Below are positions 1-11,203 of a stretch of DNA of 64,000 bases, piece by piece. Where the stretch lies: positions 3,472,001 through 3,536,000 of the forward strand of contig NZ_CP119145.1 of the NCBI RefSeq assembly GCF_029167625.1. Reading direction: 5' to 3'. The position numbers and the translations under genes were made by a program. This DNA is from Streptomyces sp. AM 4-1-1 (GTDB lineage Bacteria > Actinomycetota > Actinomycetes > Streptomycetales > Streptomycetaceae). Positions within the stretch are counted from its first letter, which is position 1. The number at the start of each line of letters is the position of its first letter. The notes beneath the pieces are model-generated. The model made no database searches and was not told the origin of the DNA. It saw nothing but the letters and a program-made list of their open reading frames with translations.

Positions 1-766
1 GACTCACCCCGAACGGAACCGCGGTCTTGCGCAGCGCGGCGGCCACCGGCTCATGGGCCACGGCGAACCCGATCCGCAGACCTGCCAGCCCGTACGCCTT
101 GGAGAACGTCCGCAGCACCGCCACATTGGGCCGGTCCCGGTAGATCTCGATGCCGTCCGGCACCTCGGGGTCCCGGACGAACTCCTTGTACGCCTCGTCC
201 AGCACCACCAGCACATCGCGGGGCACCCGGTCCAGGAAGCGCTCCAGCTCGGCCCGCCGTACCGCGGTGCCGGTCGGGTTGTTCGGGTTGCAGACGAAGA
301 CGATCCGGGTCCGGTCGGTGATCGCGTCCGCCATCGCGTCGAGGTCGTGGACCTGGCCGTCCGTGAGCGGCACCTGCACCGACCGCGCGCCGCTGATCTG
401 GGTGATGATCGGGTACGCCTCGAAGGACCGCCAGGCGTAGACGACCTCGTCACCCGGACCGGAAGTGATCTGGAGCAGCTGCTGCGCCACGCCCACGGAA
501 CCGGTGCCGAACGCCAGGTGCGGGACGGGCACCGCGAAGCGGTCGGCCAGCTCGTTGGCCAGGTCCGTGCACGCCATGTCCGGGTAGCGGTTGAGCCGCG
601 CCGCGGTGGCGAGCGCCGTCTCCATCACACCGGGCAACGGCGGGTACGGGTTCTCGTTGGAGGACATCTTGAACGCGACCGGGCCGTCGGCAGCCGCCGG
701 CTTCCCCGGCACATAGGCGGGGATGCCGTCCAGCTCGGTACGCAGCTTGGGGCTCGTCTCGCTCAC
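1..766 (-). CDS. pat: Aminotransferase class I/II, HisC/Pat family (3' end beyond window)
   Basis: PLP-dependent aminotransferase that would act on histidinol phosphate or aromatic keto acids in the cytoplasm. The first 255 residues are visible; the C-terminus lies left of the window. The family motif SSNENPYPP is near the N-terminus, followed by [10 protein letters not shown] and the Schiff-base lysine K223 in [12 protein letters not shown]. The GTG start is preceded by AGGAGG at good spacing. It is divergent from the LacI-type gene on its right. A dedicated hisC normally sits in the his operon, so in actinomycetes this stand-alone copy is usually annotated as phenylalanine aminotransferase Pat. 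Substrate choice is inference. Confidence 0.9.
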   Translation of the reverse strand, partial: MSETSPKLRTELDGIPAYVPGKPAAADGPVAFKMSSNENPYPPLPGVMETALATAARLNRYPDMACTDLANELADRFAVPVPHLAFGTGSVGVAQQLLQITSGPGDEVVYAWRSFEAYPIITQISGARSVQVPLTDGQVHDLDAMADAITDRTRIVFVCNPNNPTGTAVRRAELERFLDRVPRDVLVVLDEAYKEFVRDPEVPDGIEIYRDRPNVAVLRTFSKAYGLAGLRIGFAVAHEPVAAALRKTAVPFGVS

Positions 767-1203
767 CGCAGGTTCCTCCTCGACCGTTCGTACACATCAA
801 TACTGTTCACCTTAAGAGGATTGCGCCCCGCTGCGAATGGGCGTTCCGAGGATTTCGGACGCCGATCCGGCCGGGCCGGAACCGGGAGTGGGATCGGCGT
901 CCGCGAGCCGGACCGACGCCCCTCAAGCGGACCGCGAATCCGGGGGAGCACTTCCCTTTCCCACGCGCGCCGGTGGCTCACTCCGTGGCGCGCGTCCCCC
1001 GAAGAGGTGAGTTGAAGCCACCTCGCAGCGGCGGGCATGTGATTGGCCCGCCCCGATCGGCTCTTGACATACCCCCCTCAGACCCCCGAAATCCCTTGGT
1101 ATGTATGGCATTTGTGCCTGGATGACCATGCAGAAACGTACCTGTCAACGCGTGCATATGCGATCGGCCGGACTCGCCTCGCGAGCCCTACTATCGGCTC
1201 GCC
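767..1203. other. Divergent intergenic region, aminotransferase / LacI-type regulator
   Basis: No credible gene is seen here. It must hold the promoters for both flanking genes. A TTGACA lies at 1064-1069, but no good -10 box follows at 17-18 bp. TACTAT at 1189-1194, nine bases ahead of the regulator ATG, could be the -10 of a leaderless or near-leaderless transcript. I saw no clear LacI-type operator. Confidence 0.4.
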
Positions 1204-2325
1204 ATGACAGCAGCAGGGAAGCACCAGGTGAGCCGGACGGAGACACCCCGGCGCAATGGCCGGCCAGGGCGAGCAGGCATCCGGGATGTCGCCGCCGCGG
1301 CAGGAGTCTCCATCACGACCGTCTCCGACGCGCTCAACGGCAAGGGCAGGCTCCCGGACGCCACCCGCCGACATGTCCGCGAGGTCGCCGAGCGCCTGGG
1401 CTACCGCCCTTCCGCCGCGGCCCGAACCCTCCGTACCGGCAAGTCCGGCCTGATCGGCCTGACCGTGACGACGTACGGGGATGAACCTTTCACCTTCACC
1501 GAATTCGCGTACTTCGCGGAGATGGCAAGAGCCGCCACCTCCGCCGCGCTCGCGCGTGGGTACGCCCTCGTCATCCTGCCCGCCACCTCACGTCACAGCA
1601 CTGTCGACGTCTGGTCGAACGTCGCGCTCGACGGCACCGTCGTCATCGACCCCTCCGACCATGACCCGGTCGTCATCGAACTCGTACGCCAGGGCCTTCC
1701 CGTCGTCTCGGACGGCCGCCCGGCCGGGAGCCTCCCGGTCACCGCATGGGTCGACAACGACCACCGGGCCGCCGTGCTCGGACTCCTCGACCATCTGGCC
1801 GCCGCCGGAGCACGCCGCATCGGCCTGCTCACCGGCAACACCACGGACACGTACACCCGCCTCTCCACCAGCGCCTATCTGCACTGGTGCGAACGCGTGG
1901 GGCAGGACCCGGTGTACGAGTGCTACCCCGCCCACGACCCCTGTGCGGGCGCGGTCGCGGCCGATCGCCTCCTCGCCCGTCCGGACCGTCCGGACGCCGT
2001 GTACGGCCTCTTCGACCCCAACGGCACCGACCTGCTGGCCGCCGCCCGCCGATACGGCCTGCGGGTCCCCGAGGACCTGCTGCTGGTCTGTTGCAGCGAG
2101 TCCACGGTGTACGCGAGCACGGAGCCGCCCATCACCACCCTCTCGCTGAAGCCACGCCGGATCGGCACGGCGGTCGTCCAGCTCCTCATCGACGCCATCG
2201 AGGGCGTCCATCAGGACGGACCGGTGGAACAGGTGATACCGACCGAGCTCATCATCAGGACCTCTTCGCAGCGCCGTCCACCCCGCACCACGGTCAGCCC
2301 CCCGCGTTCCCCTGCCGGGGACTGA
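1204..2325 (+). CDS. LacI/GalR-family transcriptional regulator
   Basis: DNA-binding repressor of 373 residues, typical for the family with a slightly long N-terminal arm. The helix-turn-helix begins near residue 22 (GIRDVAAAAGVSITTVSDAL), then the hinge helix region ending YRPSAAARTLRTGKSG. The rest is a periplasmic-binding-protein-like sensor domain that would bind a sugar or other small effector. ALNGKG replaces the common ALNG(S/N)P hinge spacing. No sugar-utilisation genes are adjacent, so its target and ligand cannot be inferred. Being divergent from the aminotransferase leaves cross-regulation possible but unproven. Confidence 0.9.
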   Translation: MTAAGKHQVSRTETPRRNGRPGRAGIRDVAAAAGVSITTVSDALNGKGRLPDATRRHVREVAERLGYRPSAAARTLRTGKSGLIGLTVTTYGDEPFTFTEFAYFAEMARAATSAALARGYALVILPATSRHSTVDVWSNVALDGTVVIDPSDHDPVVIELVRQGLPVVSDGRPAGSLPVTAWVDNDHRAAVLGLLDHLAAAGARRIGLLTGNTTDTYTRLSTSAYLHWCERVGQDPVYECYPAHDPCAGAVAADRLLARPDRPDAVYGLFDPNGTDLLAAARRYGLRVPEDLLLVCCSESTVYASTEPPITTLSLKPRRIGTAVVQLLIDAIEGVHQDGPVEQVIPTELIIRTSSQRRPPRTTVSPPRSPAGD

Positions 2326-2530
2326 GCAGAATCGGCCGAAGAACGACAGAGAACCGATCCCCCCATTCCGGACCAAACGACCTCTGAACGGGGGTGCTTC
2401 CGGATTCATCGCCCCTGGTGCGTCACAGAGCACGACCCGCATTCCTATGATGGGCGCACGACACCGCGGACCACCCCGACCAGGCAGGGCCCGTCAGGTG
2501 TACGGCGGCGCGACGGTGGTGGAGGGGTCG

Positions 2531-3763
2531 ATGACTCAGGGGGCCGGTCAGGAACCCGTGGTGCGGACAGCGACGTTGCGCGATTTCCGCGTTCCGCCGT
2601 ATGCGCAGGCCCCGGTGGAACAGGCGGTGCAGGCCCCCGCGCCTCCGCCGCCGCACGCGGTCACACCGCTGTCGCAGGTGGCACCCCTGCCGCAGGTGAC
2701 AGAGATGTCCCAGCTGGCAGGGATGCCGCAGGGGGCAGAGATGTCGAGGCCGGCGGAGATGTCACAGATCTCGCCTCCGCCGATGCCGCCGTACACCTCA
2801 CACCCGGGCAACGCCGTACCGAGCGACGAGCCACCGGAGGGCTACACCCCCACCGAACGCGATCTCCCGGTCATCAACCGCGGCGACACCGTCCGGATGC
2901 GGGTCGAGCCGGGCCCCCGGCCCGGGTCCGGCCCCGAGACGGGGCGCGGACCGCTGTACGTCGTCGGTGACGTGCACGGGTACCTCGACGAGCTCGTCGC
3001 CGCTCTCGCCGAACAGGGGATCGTCGACGCCGAGGGCAACTGGACCGCGGGAAACACCCGCCTCTGGTTCCTCGGCGACTTCACCGACCGCGGGCCGGAC
3101 GGCATCGGCGTCATCGATCTGGTGATGCGGCTGTCCGCGGAGGCCGCCGCGGCCGGGGGCTACTGCAAGGCCCTGATGGGCAACCACGAGCTGCTGCTGA
3201 TCGGCGCCAAACGTTTCGGCGACACCCCGGTCAACTCAGGGGCGGGCACGGCCACCTTCCAGGCCGCCTGGCTGCTCAACGGAGGCCAGAAGACCGACAT
3301 GGAGCGGCTGCAGGACGTCCACCTCCAGTGGATGTCCCGGCTGGACGCGGTCGTCGAGGAGGACGGGCATCTGCTGATGCACTCCGACACCACGGCGTAC
3401 CTCGACTACGGCTCCACCATCGAGGACGTCAACGACACCGTCCACGCCATCCTCACGCGCAACGACCCCGACGAGTGCTGGGACCTCTTCCGCAAGCTCA
3501 CCAAGCGGTTCGCCTTCCGGGACGAGGGCGGCGCGCAGGCCGTCAGGGAACTGATGTCGACGTACGGCGGCCGACGCGTCGTCCACGGTCACAGCCCCAT
3601 TCCGTATCTGCTGGGGGAGGTCGGCTCGGAGGACGGCGAGGACAGCGCGGGTCCGACGGTGGACGGTCCGCACGTGTACGCGGACGGACTGGCCATCGCC
3701 ATGGACGGTGGCGTCACCATGGCCGGAAAGCTGCTGGTCGTTCAGCTCCCCCTGCATGACTGA
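2531..3763 (+). CDS. PPP-family metallophosphoesterase (phosphatase)
   Basis: Cytoplasmic metal-dependent phosphatase of 410 residues. The calcineurin-like metal motifs are in order: GDVHG near residue 146, GDFTDRG near 181, GNHE near 216 and HGHSP near 351. About 115 N-terminal residues are low-complexity Pro/Gln/Met with loose repeats of the type EMSQxxGMPQ and are probably disordered. I chose the ATG at 2531 because GGAGGGG lies just upstream; an in-frame ATG at 2447 would add 28 unsupported residues. Substrate unknown: PPP enzymes include Ser/Thr protein phosphatases and Ap4A hydrolases. Confidence 0.85.
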   Translation: MTQGAGQEPVVRTATLRDFRVPPYAQAPVEQAVQAPAPPPPHAVTPLSQVAPLPQVTEMSQLAGMPQGAEMSRPAEMSQISPPPMPPYTSHPGNAVPSDEPPEGYTPTERDLPVINRGDTVRMRVEPGPRPGSGPETGRGPLYVVGDVHGYLDELVAALAEQGIVDAEGNWTAGNTRLWFLGDFTDRGPDGIGVIDLVMRLSAEAAAAGGYCKALMGNHELLLIGAKRFGDTPVNSGAGTATFQAAWLLNGGQKTDMERLQDVHLQWMSRLDAVVEEDGHLLMHSDTTAYLDYGSTIEDVNDTVHAILTRNDPDECWDLFRKLTKRFAFRDEGGAQAVRELMSTYGGRRVVHGHSPIPYLLGEVGSEDGEDSAGPTVDGPHVYADGLAIAMDGGVTMAGKLLVVQLPLHD

Positions 3764-3770
3764 GGCGGTT

Positions 3771-3790
3771 CGGGGGAAGAGACTTCCCCG
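3771..3790 (+). terminator. Small hairpin after the metallophosphoesterase
   Basis: GGGGAAG and CTTCCCC form a 7-bp stem with a 3-nt loop eight bases after the stop codon. There is no T-run, so it is a weak candidate. Confidence 0.4.
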
Positions 3791-3831
3791 TCCGACCGCG
3801 CAGGCCGCTGGGCCTATTTCCGGAAACCCCC

Positions 3832-3861
3832 TGTCAACGCGTGCCGTACGCGCTCTACCAT
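3832..3861 (+). promoter_or_regulatory. Possible vegetative promoter for the gene at 3947
   Basis: TGTCAA and TACCAT are separated by 18 bp, about 85 bp ahead of the start codon. The match to the HrdB consensus is only moderate. Confidence 0.35.
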
Positions 3862-3946
3862 CGGCGTATCAGTAGCAGGCTCTCCTCCGTTTCCGCCCAA
3901 CTGCCCGGCGCAATGCGGGCATACAGGCCCAACGGAGCATCGGGGG

Positions 3947-4795
3947 ATGCACATGAACAGCGCTCCGCACCTGCTGGCCGAGGACCGCCCCGAATACGAG
4001 CGGATCCTCGATGACGCCGTGCGTCATGCTCACGAACGGCCAGATCTGGCCCGAATAGGCGACCGGCTCAACCCGGAACAACTGCGCACCATGGCCCTGA
4101 ACGCCACGGCGGCGATCACGGCGGCCGCGGCGGCCGAGTACGAGCACTACGTGAAGGTACGCGGCGAACTCCGCGCTCCCGTGGCACCGAGGGCCGACGA
4201 CTCGATCCTCGACCCCGTCCTCGATCCGGCCGCCGAGCCCGAACCGGAAGAAGGGCCCGGGGTGGGCGCCGGGGTGGGCGCGGTCATCACGGTGCTGACG
4301 CCGCTGCTCGCGGGCGCCTCGGCCGCGATCTTCCTCCTCATCGGCTATCTGCTCAAGCTGCTCAGCCCGACTCCGGCGTTCGCCGGAACGATGATCTTCG
4401 CGGGCTGGTTCTTCGCGGCGGTCATGGCGGCGGCCATCCTGGTCGCGGCGGGCGGCCTGCTCGTCACCGCCCTCCGCAACGGCGTGACGTCGCTGCCGGC
4501 GGCGGACGAGGAGGAGGAGTTCCCGGAGGATGTGGCGCGCGCCAGGGAGGCATGGCGGCACGCGCTGCTGGAGCGGGGCATCCTGCCCTTTCTGCGGGAC
4601 GCGATGGACGACCCCGGAGCCGGCCTCGCCTCCCGTACCCCACGCCGTTCGCCGAACCGCATACCGAAGGTCGGCTACAGCGGCCCCGACTTCTCCAGTC
4701 CGGGCGGCGGCCCGGCGGCCGGACCGCGGCCGAGCTTCACCAGTCCGGACTTCACGAGCCCGGACTTCGGCGGCCCCGACCACCAGCCGGAGTGA
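3947..4795 (+). CDS. Putative membrane protein of unknown function
   Basis: I do not recognise a family. The 282-residue protein has a soluble N-terminal part of about 105 residues with an Ala-rich helix (ALNATAAITAAAAAEYEHY), then two hydrophobic segments near residues 110-135 and 145-170, then an acidic stretch and a Ser/Pro/Gly-rich tail with repeated SPDF units (four imperfect copies). This suggests a two-pass membrane protein with a disordered cytoplasmic tail. GGAG at 3934-3937 supports the ATG at 3947; a second in-frame ATG at 3953 is equally usable. It appears to be a single-gene transcript. Confidence 0.7.
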   Translation: MHMNSAPHLLAEDRPEYERILDDAVRHAHERPDLARIGDRLNPEQLRTMALNATAAITAAAAAEYEHYVKVRGELRAPVAPRADDSILDPVLDPAAEPEPEEGPGVGAGVGAVITVLTPLLAGASAAIFLLIGYLLKLLSPTPAFAGTMIFAGWFFAAVMAAAILVAAGGLLVTALRNGVTSLPAADEEEEFPEDVARAREAWRHALLERGILPFLRDAMDDPGAGLASRTPRRSPNRIPKVGYSGPDFSSPGGGPAAGPRPSFTSPDFTSPDFGGPDHQPE

Positions 4796-5147
4796 GACGG
4801 GCGCCCGGTCGGCGGACCCGCCCCACGACCGTGAACCCTACGCACAGCCACGCAACCACCCCACGGCCACTGACCTGCCCACAGCCACAGTCCCGTCCCC
4901 GACCGCGACTCCGTACCACGAGACCGGCGCGCGCCCCGATGCGACCGCGCGCCCCGACACGACCGTGTGCCTCCACGCGACTGTGTATCTCGACACGCCA
5001 TCGCACCCCTGGGCGGCCTCGCACCCCGATCCCGGGACCGGTGCGGGCAGCCGAACATCCTCTCAGCTGACCGCGCCGGTCCGACGAACACACCGGCAGC
5101 CCCCTCAACGAACGGCGAGGACAGCGGGGGCGGCGCGGGCGGCGGGC
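4796..5147. other. Gene-free stretch between convergent genes
   Basis: No coding region is supported between the convergent membrane-protein gene and thiC. The stretch is GC-rich and low in complexity, with the degenerate 18-bp repeats listed separately. No convincing thiC terminator was found. Confidence 0.6.
4929..5000. repeat. Four degenerate 18-bp tandem repeats
   Basis: Successive 18-base units start at 4929, 4947, 4965 and 4983. The first two differ at two positions (GCGCGCCCCGATGCGACC against a CACGACC ending); the last two have drifted further. On the plus strand they would encode an RPDAT-like hexapeptide, but no supported gene contains them. Confidence 0.6.
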
Positions 5148-7056
<1,909 letters not shown>

Positions 7057-7138
7057 CGTGTGCAAAGGTGTCACCACGCTAGCGCCCTACCTGGCGTGCT
7101 GAACAGAGGGCCCCTGCCGCACTTGCGATGATCGGCCG

Positions 7139-8593
7139 GTGACGTCCCCCCATACCTCTTCCGATTCCGTGCCCACCGCTCCCGATTCCACCGCCGGCCG
7201 CGCTTCTGTGGCGGGCGCCGGTTCTGATGCCGGTGCGCGCTCAGGTGCCGGTGCCGCTCGTCGTCCGGGCCGCGATCCGGCACCCGAGCCGCACGGTCAC
7301 GCACACAGCCACGCGCACAGCCATGGCCCGGCCGCTCCGGTGTCCACGCATCTGCGCAGAGTCATCGCGGCCGTGCTGATCCCGTTCGCCGCCGCCGTGG
7401 TGGTCGGCCTGGTGGCGCTCTGGCCGGGCGGCGCCCCGGCGCACGAACGCACCGGGGTCGGCTTCGACCGGCAGACCGAACAGGCCCAGGTGGTGGCCGT
7501 CGAACGGGTCGCCTGCGAGGACGTGAACGCCGCCCAGGTGCCTCCGACCGGTGACACCTCGACACCTTCTGGGCGCGAGGCGGTCAACGCGGCGTCGGGC
7601 CTGTGCAAGAAGGCCACCGTCAAGGTGACGAGCGGCAGGAACAAGGGCCGCACCTTCGTGGAGGTCGTCCAGCCCGACTCACCGCGTCAACTGAGCCAGG
7701 GCCAGGGAGTGGTGGTGGCGTACGCGCCCGACGCGCCCCACGATCTCCAGTACTCCGTGACGGACGTGGACCGGGCGCTCCCGATGGCGCTGCTGGCCGG
7801 GGTGTTCGCGCTCGCCGTCGTCGTCGTGGGCAGGCTGCGCGGGGTGATGGCGCTGGTCGCGCTCGCGGTGTCGTTCGCCGTGCTGACCCTGTTCATTCTC
7901 CCGGCGATCCTTCAGGGGTCGAACCCCCTGGTCGTCGCGGTCGTCGGGGCCGGAGCCATCATGCTGATCGCCCTCTACATGTGCCACGGGGTGACGGCCC
8001 GCACATCCGTCGCCGTGCTCGGCACACTGATCTCCCTGCTGTTGATCGGACTGCTCGGTTCCCTCTTCATCGGCTGGGCGCATCTGAGCGGCAACACCGA
8101 CGACAACACCGGACTCATCCACGGCCTGTACCCGGGCATCGACATGAGTGGGCTGCTGCTGGCCGGGGTCATCATCGGCTCGCTGGGCGTGCTGGACGAC
8201 GTGACGGTCACTCAGACGTCGGCGGTCTGGGAGCTGCATCAGGCGAATCCGGCGATGGGCGCGCGGAAGCTCTACCGGGCGGCGATCAGGATCGGCCGCG
8301 ACCACATCGCCTCGGTCGTCAATACGCTCGTGCTCGCCTATGCGGGCGCCGCGCTTCCACTGCTGTTGTTGTTCTCGATCGCTGAGAGCGGTGTGGGGAC
8401 AGTGGCCAACAGCGAGTTGGTGGCGGAGGAGATCGTACGGACGCTGGTCGGCTCGATCGGTCTGGTCGCCTCGGTGCCGGTGACGACCGTTCTCGCGGCG
8501 CTGGTGGTCTCCGCGGACCGTACAGGGCTCGGCGCGGAAGCAGGAGCTTCGGCACCCGCACGGACCGGAAGAGGCCGACGTCGCAAACCGTGA
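7139..8593 (+). CDS. YibE/F-family multi-pass membrane protein
   Basis: Integral membrane protein of 484 residues. A His-rich cytoplasmic arm (HGHAHSHAHSHG, near residues 43-54) precedes a first membrane span (about 75-95), a roughly 110-residue external domain with two Cys, then seven or so spans. The YibE/F signature region includes the segment GLLLAGVIIGSLGVLDDVTV. Function in the family is not established; a transport role is often assumed. The GTG at 7139 has only a weak ribosome-binding site. It is divergent from thiC, and a shared metal or thiamine link would be speculation. The His-rich arm could bind metal. Confidence 0.85.
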   Translation: MTSPHTSSDSVPTAPDSTAGRASVAGAGSDAGARSGAGAARRPGRDPAPEPHGHAHSHAHSHGPAAPVSTHLRRVIAAVLIPFAAAVVVGLVALWPGGAPAHERTGVGFDRQTEQAQVVAVERVACEDVNAAQVPPTGDTSTPSGREAVNAASGLCKKATVKVTSGRNKGRTFVEVVQPDSPRQLSQGQGVVVAYAPDAPHDLQYSVTDVDRALPMALLAGVFALAVVVVGRLRGVMALVALAVSFAVLTLFILPAILQGSNPLVVAVVGAGAIMLIALYMCHGVTARTSVAVLGTLISLLLIGLLGSLFIGWAHLSGNTDDNTGLIHGLYPGIDMSGLLLAGVIIGSLGVLDDVTVTQTSAVWELHQANPAMGARKLYRAAIRIGRDHIASVVNTLVLAYAGAALPLLLLFSIAESGVGTVANSELVAEEIVRTLVGSIGLVASVPVTTVLAALVVSADRTGLGAEAGASAPARTGRGRRRKP

Positions 8594-8780
8594 CCGTGTA
8601 CACCACCGGGGACTGCCGCAGCGGCCGTTGTGCGCGATGCCACGAACGGCGGAACGACGGACGGAAAGGCAGCGCGGGCCGCACAGGTCGGGTCTGCGGG
8701 CGGACGCTACGGACGGCGGTGCGGACGGCGGCGGAGAGCTGGCCCAGGCCGACGGAACTACGAGCTAAGGACGGCGGCGC

Positions 8781-9218
8781 TCAGCCGGCGTTCTGCTCTT
8801 CGGCGAGGATGCGCCCCAGTGCATCTTCCAGACTCCCCTCGAAGTCACCCAACGTGTGCTCCTGACCGAGCGGCACCAACTTGTCCGTGCGGTCGAGAAA
8901 TGCCACAAGAGGAGCGGTCCCGGCCCGGAAGAGCGCACGGTCCGCACCGACCTGAAGCCTGATGTGCACGTCCGACAGCCCCTCCGGCTCGGTGGGCCCG
9001 ATGTGCACATCGCCGTCACCACTTGGACTGTTGAGGCCGTCGAGCAACAGCTCACGACCGAAAGCCCAGGTGACGGGGGCGTCACCCGGGAGATGGAAGG
9101 TCATCCGGATCGCGTACGGATCGCTCACTTCGTACCGGAGCTCCACCGGGATTCGGAATGACAGCTCCTCGGAGACGAGGAAGCTCATCATGACCTCTGC
9201 TTGAACCGACTCGCGCAT
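8781..9218 (-). CDS. ssgA: Sporulation and cell-division activator SsgA
   Basis: SsgA-like protein of 145 residues. SALPs in Streptomyces control septum-site selection, and SsgA specifically stimulates sporulation septation and peptidoglycan remodelling at branch points and septa. The start MRESVQAEVMMSF and the segments PVTWAFGRELLLDGL and DGDVHIGP are those of SsgA rather than SsgB. It lies directly downstream of ssgR on the same strand with a 101-bp gap, the arrangement known from Streptomyces coelicolor, where SsgR activates ssgA transcription. Confidence 0.95.
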   Translation of the reverse strand: MRESVQAEVMMSFLVSEELSFRIPVELRYEVSDPYAIRMTFHLPGDAPVTWAFGRELLLDGLNSPSGDGDVHIGPTEPEGLSDVHIRLQVGADRALFRAGTAPLVAFLDRTDKLVPLGQEHTLGDFEGSLEDALGRILAEEQNAG

Positions 9219-9319
9219 CGTTCAACCCCGCAGTAGATGAAACTGGCCAGGAATGATCCCCCATGGCCCTATTGACGCCATCGTGGTGCACGCGATAGCA
9301 GATCACAAGGAGTGATTTT

Positions 9320-10090
9320 TCAGATACTGATAGAGAACACGAACGAGCGCAAGAGGCTCGACACTTCGCCACGTAGTTGTTCGACTGCGGGGAGCAACCG
9401 TTCCTCTTGTTCCAGAGGGAGAGAAACCGCCATTGCGGCGGCAGTTGAGCCCGCCGTGATGGGAATGGCGGCGCAGACAGTTCCTAAGGCATATTCCTGT
9501 CGTTCGATGACAGGTTCCATGCGTTCCATCGATCTCAAACGCTCAAGAAATGACTGACGGTCTCGTACGGAGTAACGCGTCAGTGGTCGCACCGGGTAAC
9601 GGTCGAGATGGTGTTCGCGGGCCTTCTCATCGAGTTGGCCGAGCAGACATTGGCCGATTGCGTGCGCGTGACCCGTCTCGCGGAACGAGGCCCATTCGTC
9701 CACCGCGGGGGAGGCCGGGGTGTCCGCGACTCCGATGAGCTCGATCTCGCCCTCGCGGTAGACCGCGCAGTACACCGGAGCCCCGATGGCGTCGCGCCAC
9801 TGCTCCAGGGACTCGACGATTCTGCTTCGACGAGGGTGCGGGGGCCTGTTGCCCCCCAGTCGCTCGGTCGCGGCGCCGAACAGGAAGACGCCCTTCTCCC
9901 TGCGGAGATATCCCTCGTGGGTCAGCGTGCGCAACAGGTGGTAGGCGGTTGGCAGAGGCAGCCCCGCCTCCCTCGCCAGTTGCTTCGCGGGCGCTCCGTC
10001 GCGATGGGCGCCCACAGCCTCCAGCAGTCTCAGTGCCCGCTGAACCGAACCGATCAACGTCGGGACAGTGGTACTCGATGCCGTGGTCAA
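9320..10090 (-). CDS. ssgR: IclR-family activator SsgR
   Basis: IclR-type regulator of 256 residues with an N-terminal winged helix (ALRLLEAVGAHRDGAPAKQL) and a C-terminal effector-binding domain. The location just upstream of ssgA identifies it as SsgR, the developmental activator of ssgA. The start is TTG at 10090, supported by GGGGG six bases upstream; no in-frame ATG lies near. The domain ends with LEQEERLLPAVEQLRGEV as expected for the family. Effector unknown. Confidence 0.92.
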   Translation of the reverse strand: MTTASSTTVPTLIGSVQRALRLLEAVGAHRDGAPAKQLAREAGLPLPTAYHLLRTLTHEGYLRREKGVFLFGAATERLGGNRPPHPRRSRIVESLEQWRDAIGAPVYCAVYREGEIELIGVADTPASPAVDEWASFRETGHAHAIGQCLLGQLDEKAREHHLDRYPVRPLTRYSVRDRQSFLERLRSMERMEPVIERQEYALGTVCAAIPITAGSTAAAMAVSLPLEQEERLLPAVEQLRGEVSSLLRSFVFSISI

Positions 10091-10483
10091 AGGTCACCCC
10101 CAGGCATGGTGACGGGCTGTCAGCCCTCCCATGGGGGCCGCCCCCACAGGGCTGCCGAAGCCTCGGGGTCCGGACCGAACTGTCGTACAAACCACAGGTC
10201 AGGTGGTGACAGAAGGGTGTCTCTCCCGGGCGGCGGCAGCGATATGTCACTGTATCGGGAGCCCACGCCGGGATGGTGCTTTCGTTGGCTGCTTAGCTCA
10301 GCTGGTCTAATTGCCGTACCGGTCACACGCTCCTGGTCACGGCCCTCGCTCACCGTGCCCGACTGCCGGGTCCCGGGCCACAGGGCCCCCGCGCCCTGTC
10401 GGCCCCCGCGCGCCGCCGGTCCGCCCACTACCGGTCTCCGCGGTGGCGGCCCTCGCTCGCTGGTTCTCGGGCCAGGCCCGCCT
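10091..10483. other. Intergenic region upstream of ssgR with a tRNA-like fragment
   Basis: No gene is supported. At about 10289-10317 the plus strand reads GGCTGC followed by TTAGCTCAGCTGGT, which resembles the acceptor and D-arm of a tRNA, but no anticodon arm or GGTTCGA T-arm follows. The ssgR promoter should also lie in this region. Confidence 0.5.
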
Positions 10484-10696
10484 CTACCAGTCCCGGCTCG
10501 ACGAGGACATGACCTTCCGGACGACGAAGATGAGCCCGCCGACCAGGATCACGAAGATCAGGGCCTTGAAGAGCAGGCCGATCACGAACCCGACGATGCT
10601 GGCGATCAGCCCGCCGAACACGACGATGGCGATGACGGGCACCGCGACCCACTTCACCCACCAGGGCATCCCCGCGAATATCTCCCGCACCGCCAT
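10484..10696 (-). CDS. Small membrane protein, DUF5326-like
   Basis: A 70-residue protein that is nearly all hydrophobic: two spans, roughly residues 10-32 and 36-60, separated by glycines, ending in the basic tail RKVMSSSSRDW. Aromatic residues (MPWWVKWV) mark the membrane interface. Short proteins of this kind are widespread in Streptomyces and are named DUF5326 by recall; function unknown. The ATG start follows a purine-rich AGACGAGG. Confidence 0.75.
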   Translation of the reverse strand: MAVREIFAGMPWWVKWVAVPVIAIVVFGGLIASIVGFVIGLLFKALIFVILVGGLIFVVRKVMSSSSRDW

Positions 10697-10817
10697 CGTC
10701 CGTACCTCGTCTCTATGAGTGCCTGCTTCGATGCTAGAGGCGCGGAGGTGGCCGAAGAGCCGACAGGAGCCCTTGAACTCCCCTGATCGATCCCCTAGGT
10801 GTCCCTGAGAGAACGGC

Positions 10818-11135
10818 TCAGCCCTCCGGCGGGGAGAAGACCACCATCACCCGCAGGTCCTCCGTGATGTGGTGGAACTTGTGGGTGGCACCGGCCGGTA
10901 CGTACACCACGCTCCCCCGGCCCACGAGCGTGGTCTCCGTACCGACCGTGATCGAGGCTCGGCCGCTGACGACCAGGTACACCTCGTCCTGACTGTGCGG
11001 CTGCTGGGGGTCGAGCTCGCCGGCGTCGAGGGCGTACAGGCCGACGGACATGTTCCGTTCCCGCACGAACTGCAGATACGCGCCGTTGTTGGCGGCTCGT
11101 TCCGCCTCCAGCTCGTCCAGCCTGAATGCCTTCAT
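10818..11135 (-). CDS. Cupin-domain protein
   Basis: Single cupin fold of 105 residues. The two cupin motifs are recognisable: HSQDEVYLVVSGRASITVG for motif 1 and VPAGATHKFHHI for motif 2, providing the usual His/Glu metal ligands. Cupins of this size may be isomerases, dioxygenases or sensors, so the reaction cannot be assigned. I placed the start at the ATG giving MKAFRLDELE, with AGGGG about 10 bases upstream; an upstream ATG at 11177 in frame would add 14 residues. Divergent from the holin-like gene. Confidence 0.85.
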   Translation of the reverse strand: MKAFRLDELEAERAANNGAYLQFVRERNMSVGLYALDAGELDPQQPHSQDEVYLVVSGRASITVGTETTLVGRGSVVYVPAGATHKFHHITEDLRVMVVFSPPEG

Positions 11136-11203
11136 CGTGTGTCCGCCCCTTGAGCCTGTTCCACCGGTGTCCGCCACTGATCATGTCTGCCACGATCAGA
11201 CAC

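Noticed and set aside
10289..10340. Complete tRNA gene
   Set aside because: Only the 5' part matches; no anticodon loop or TTCGA T-arm follows within 80 bases.
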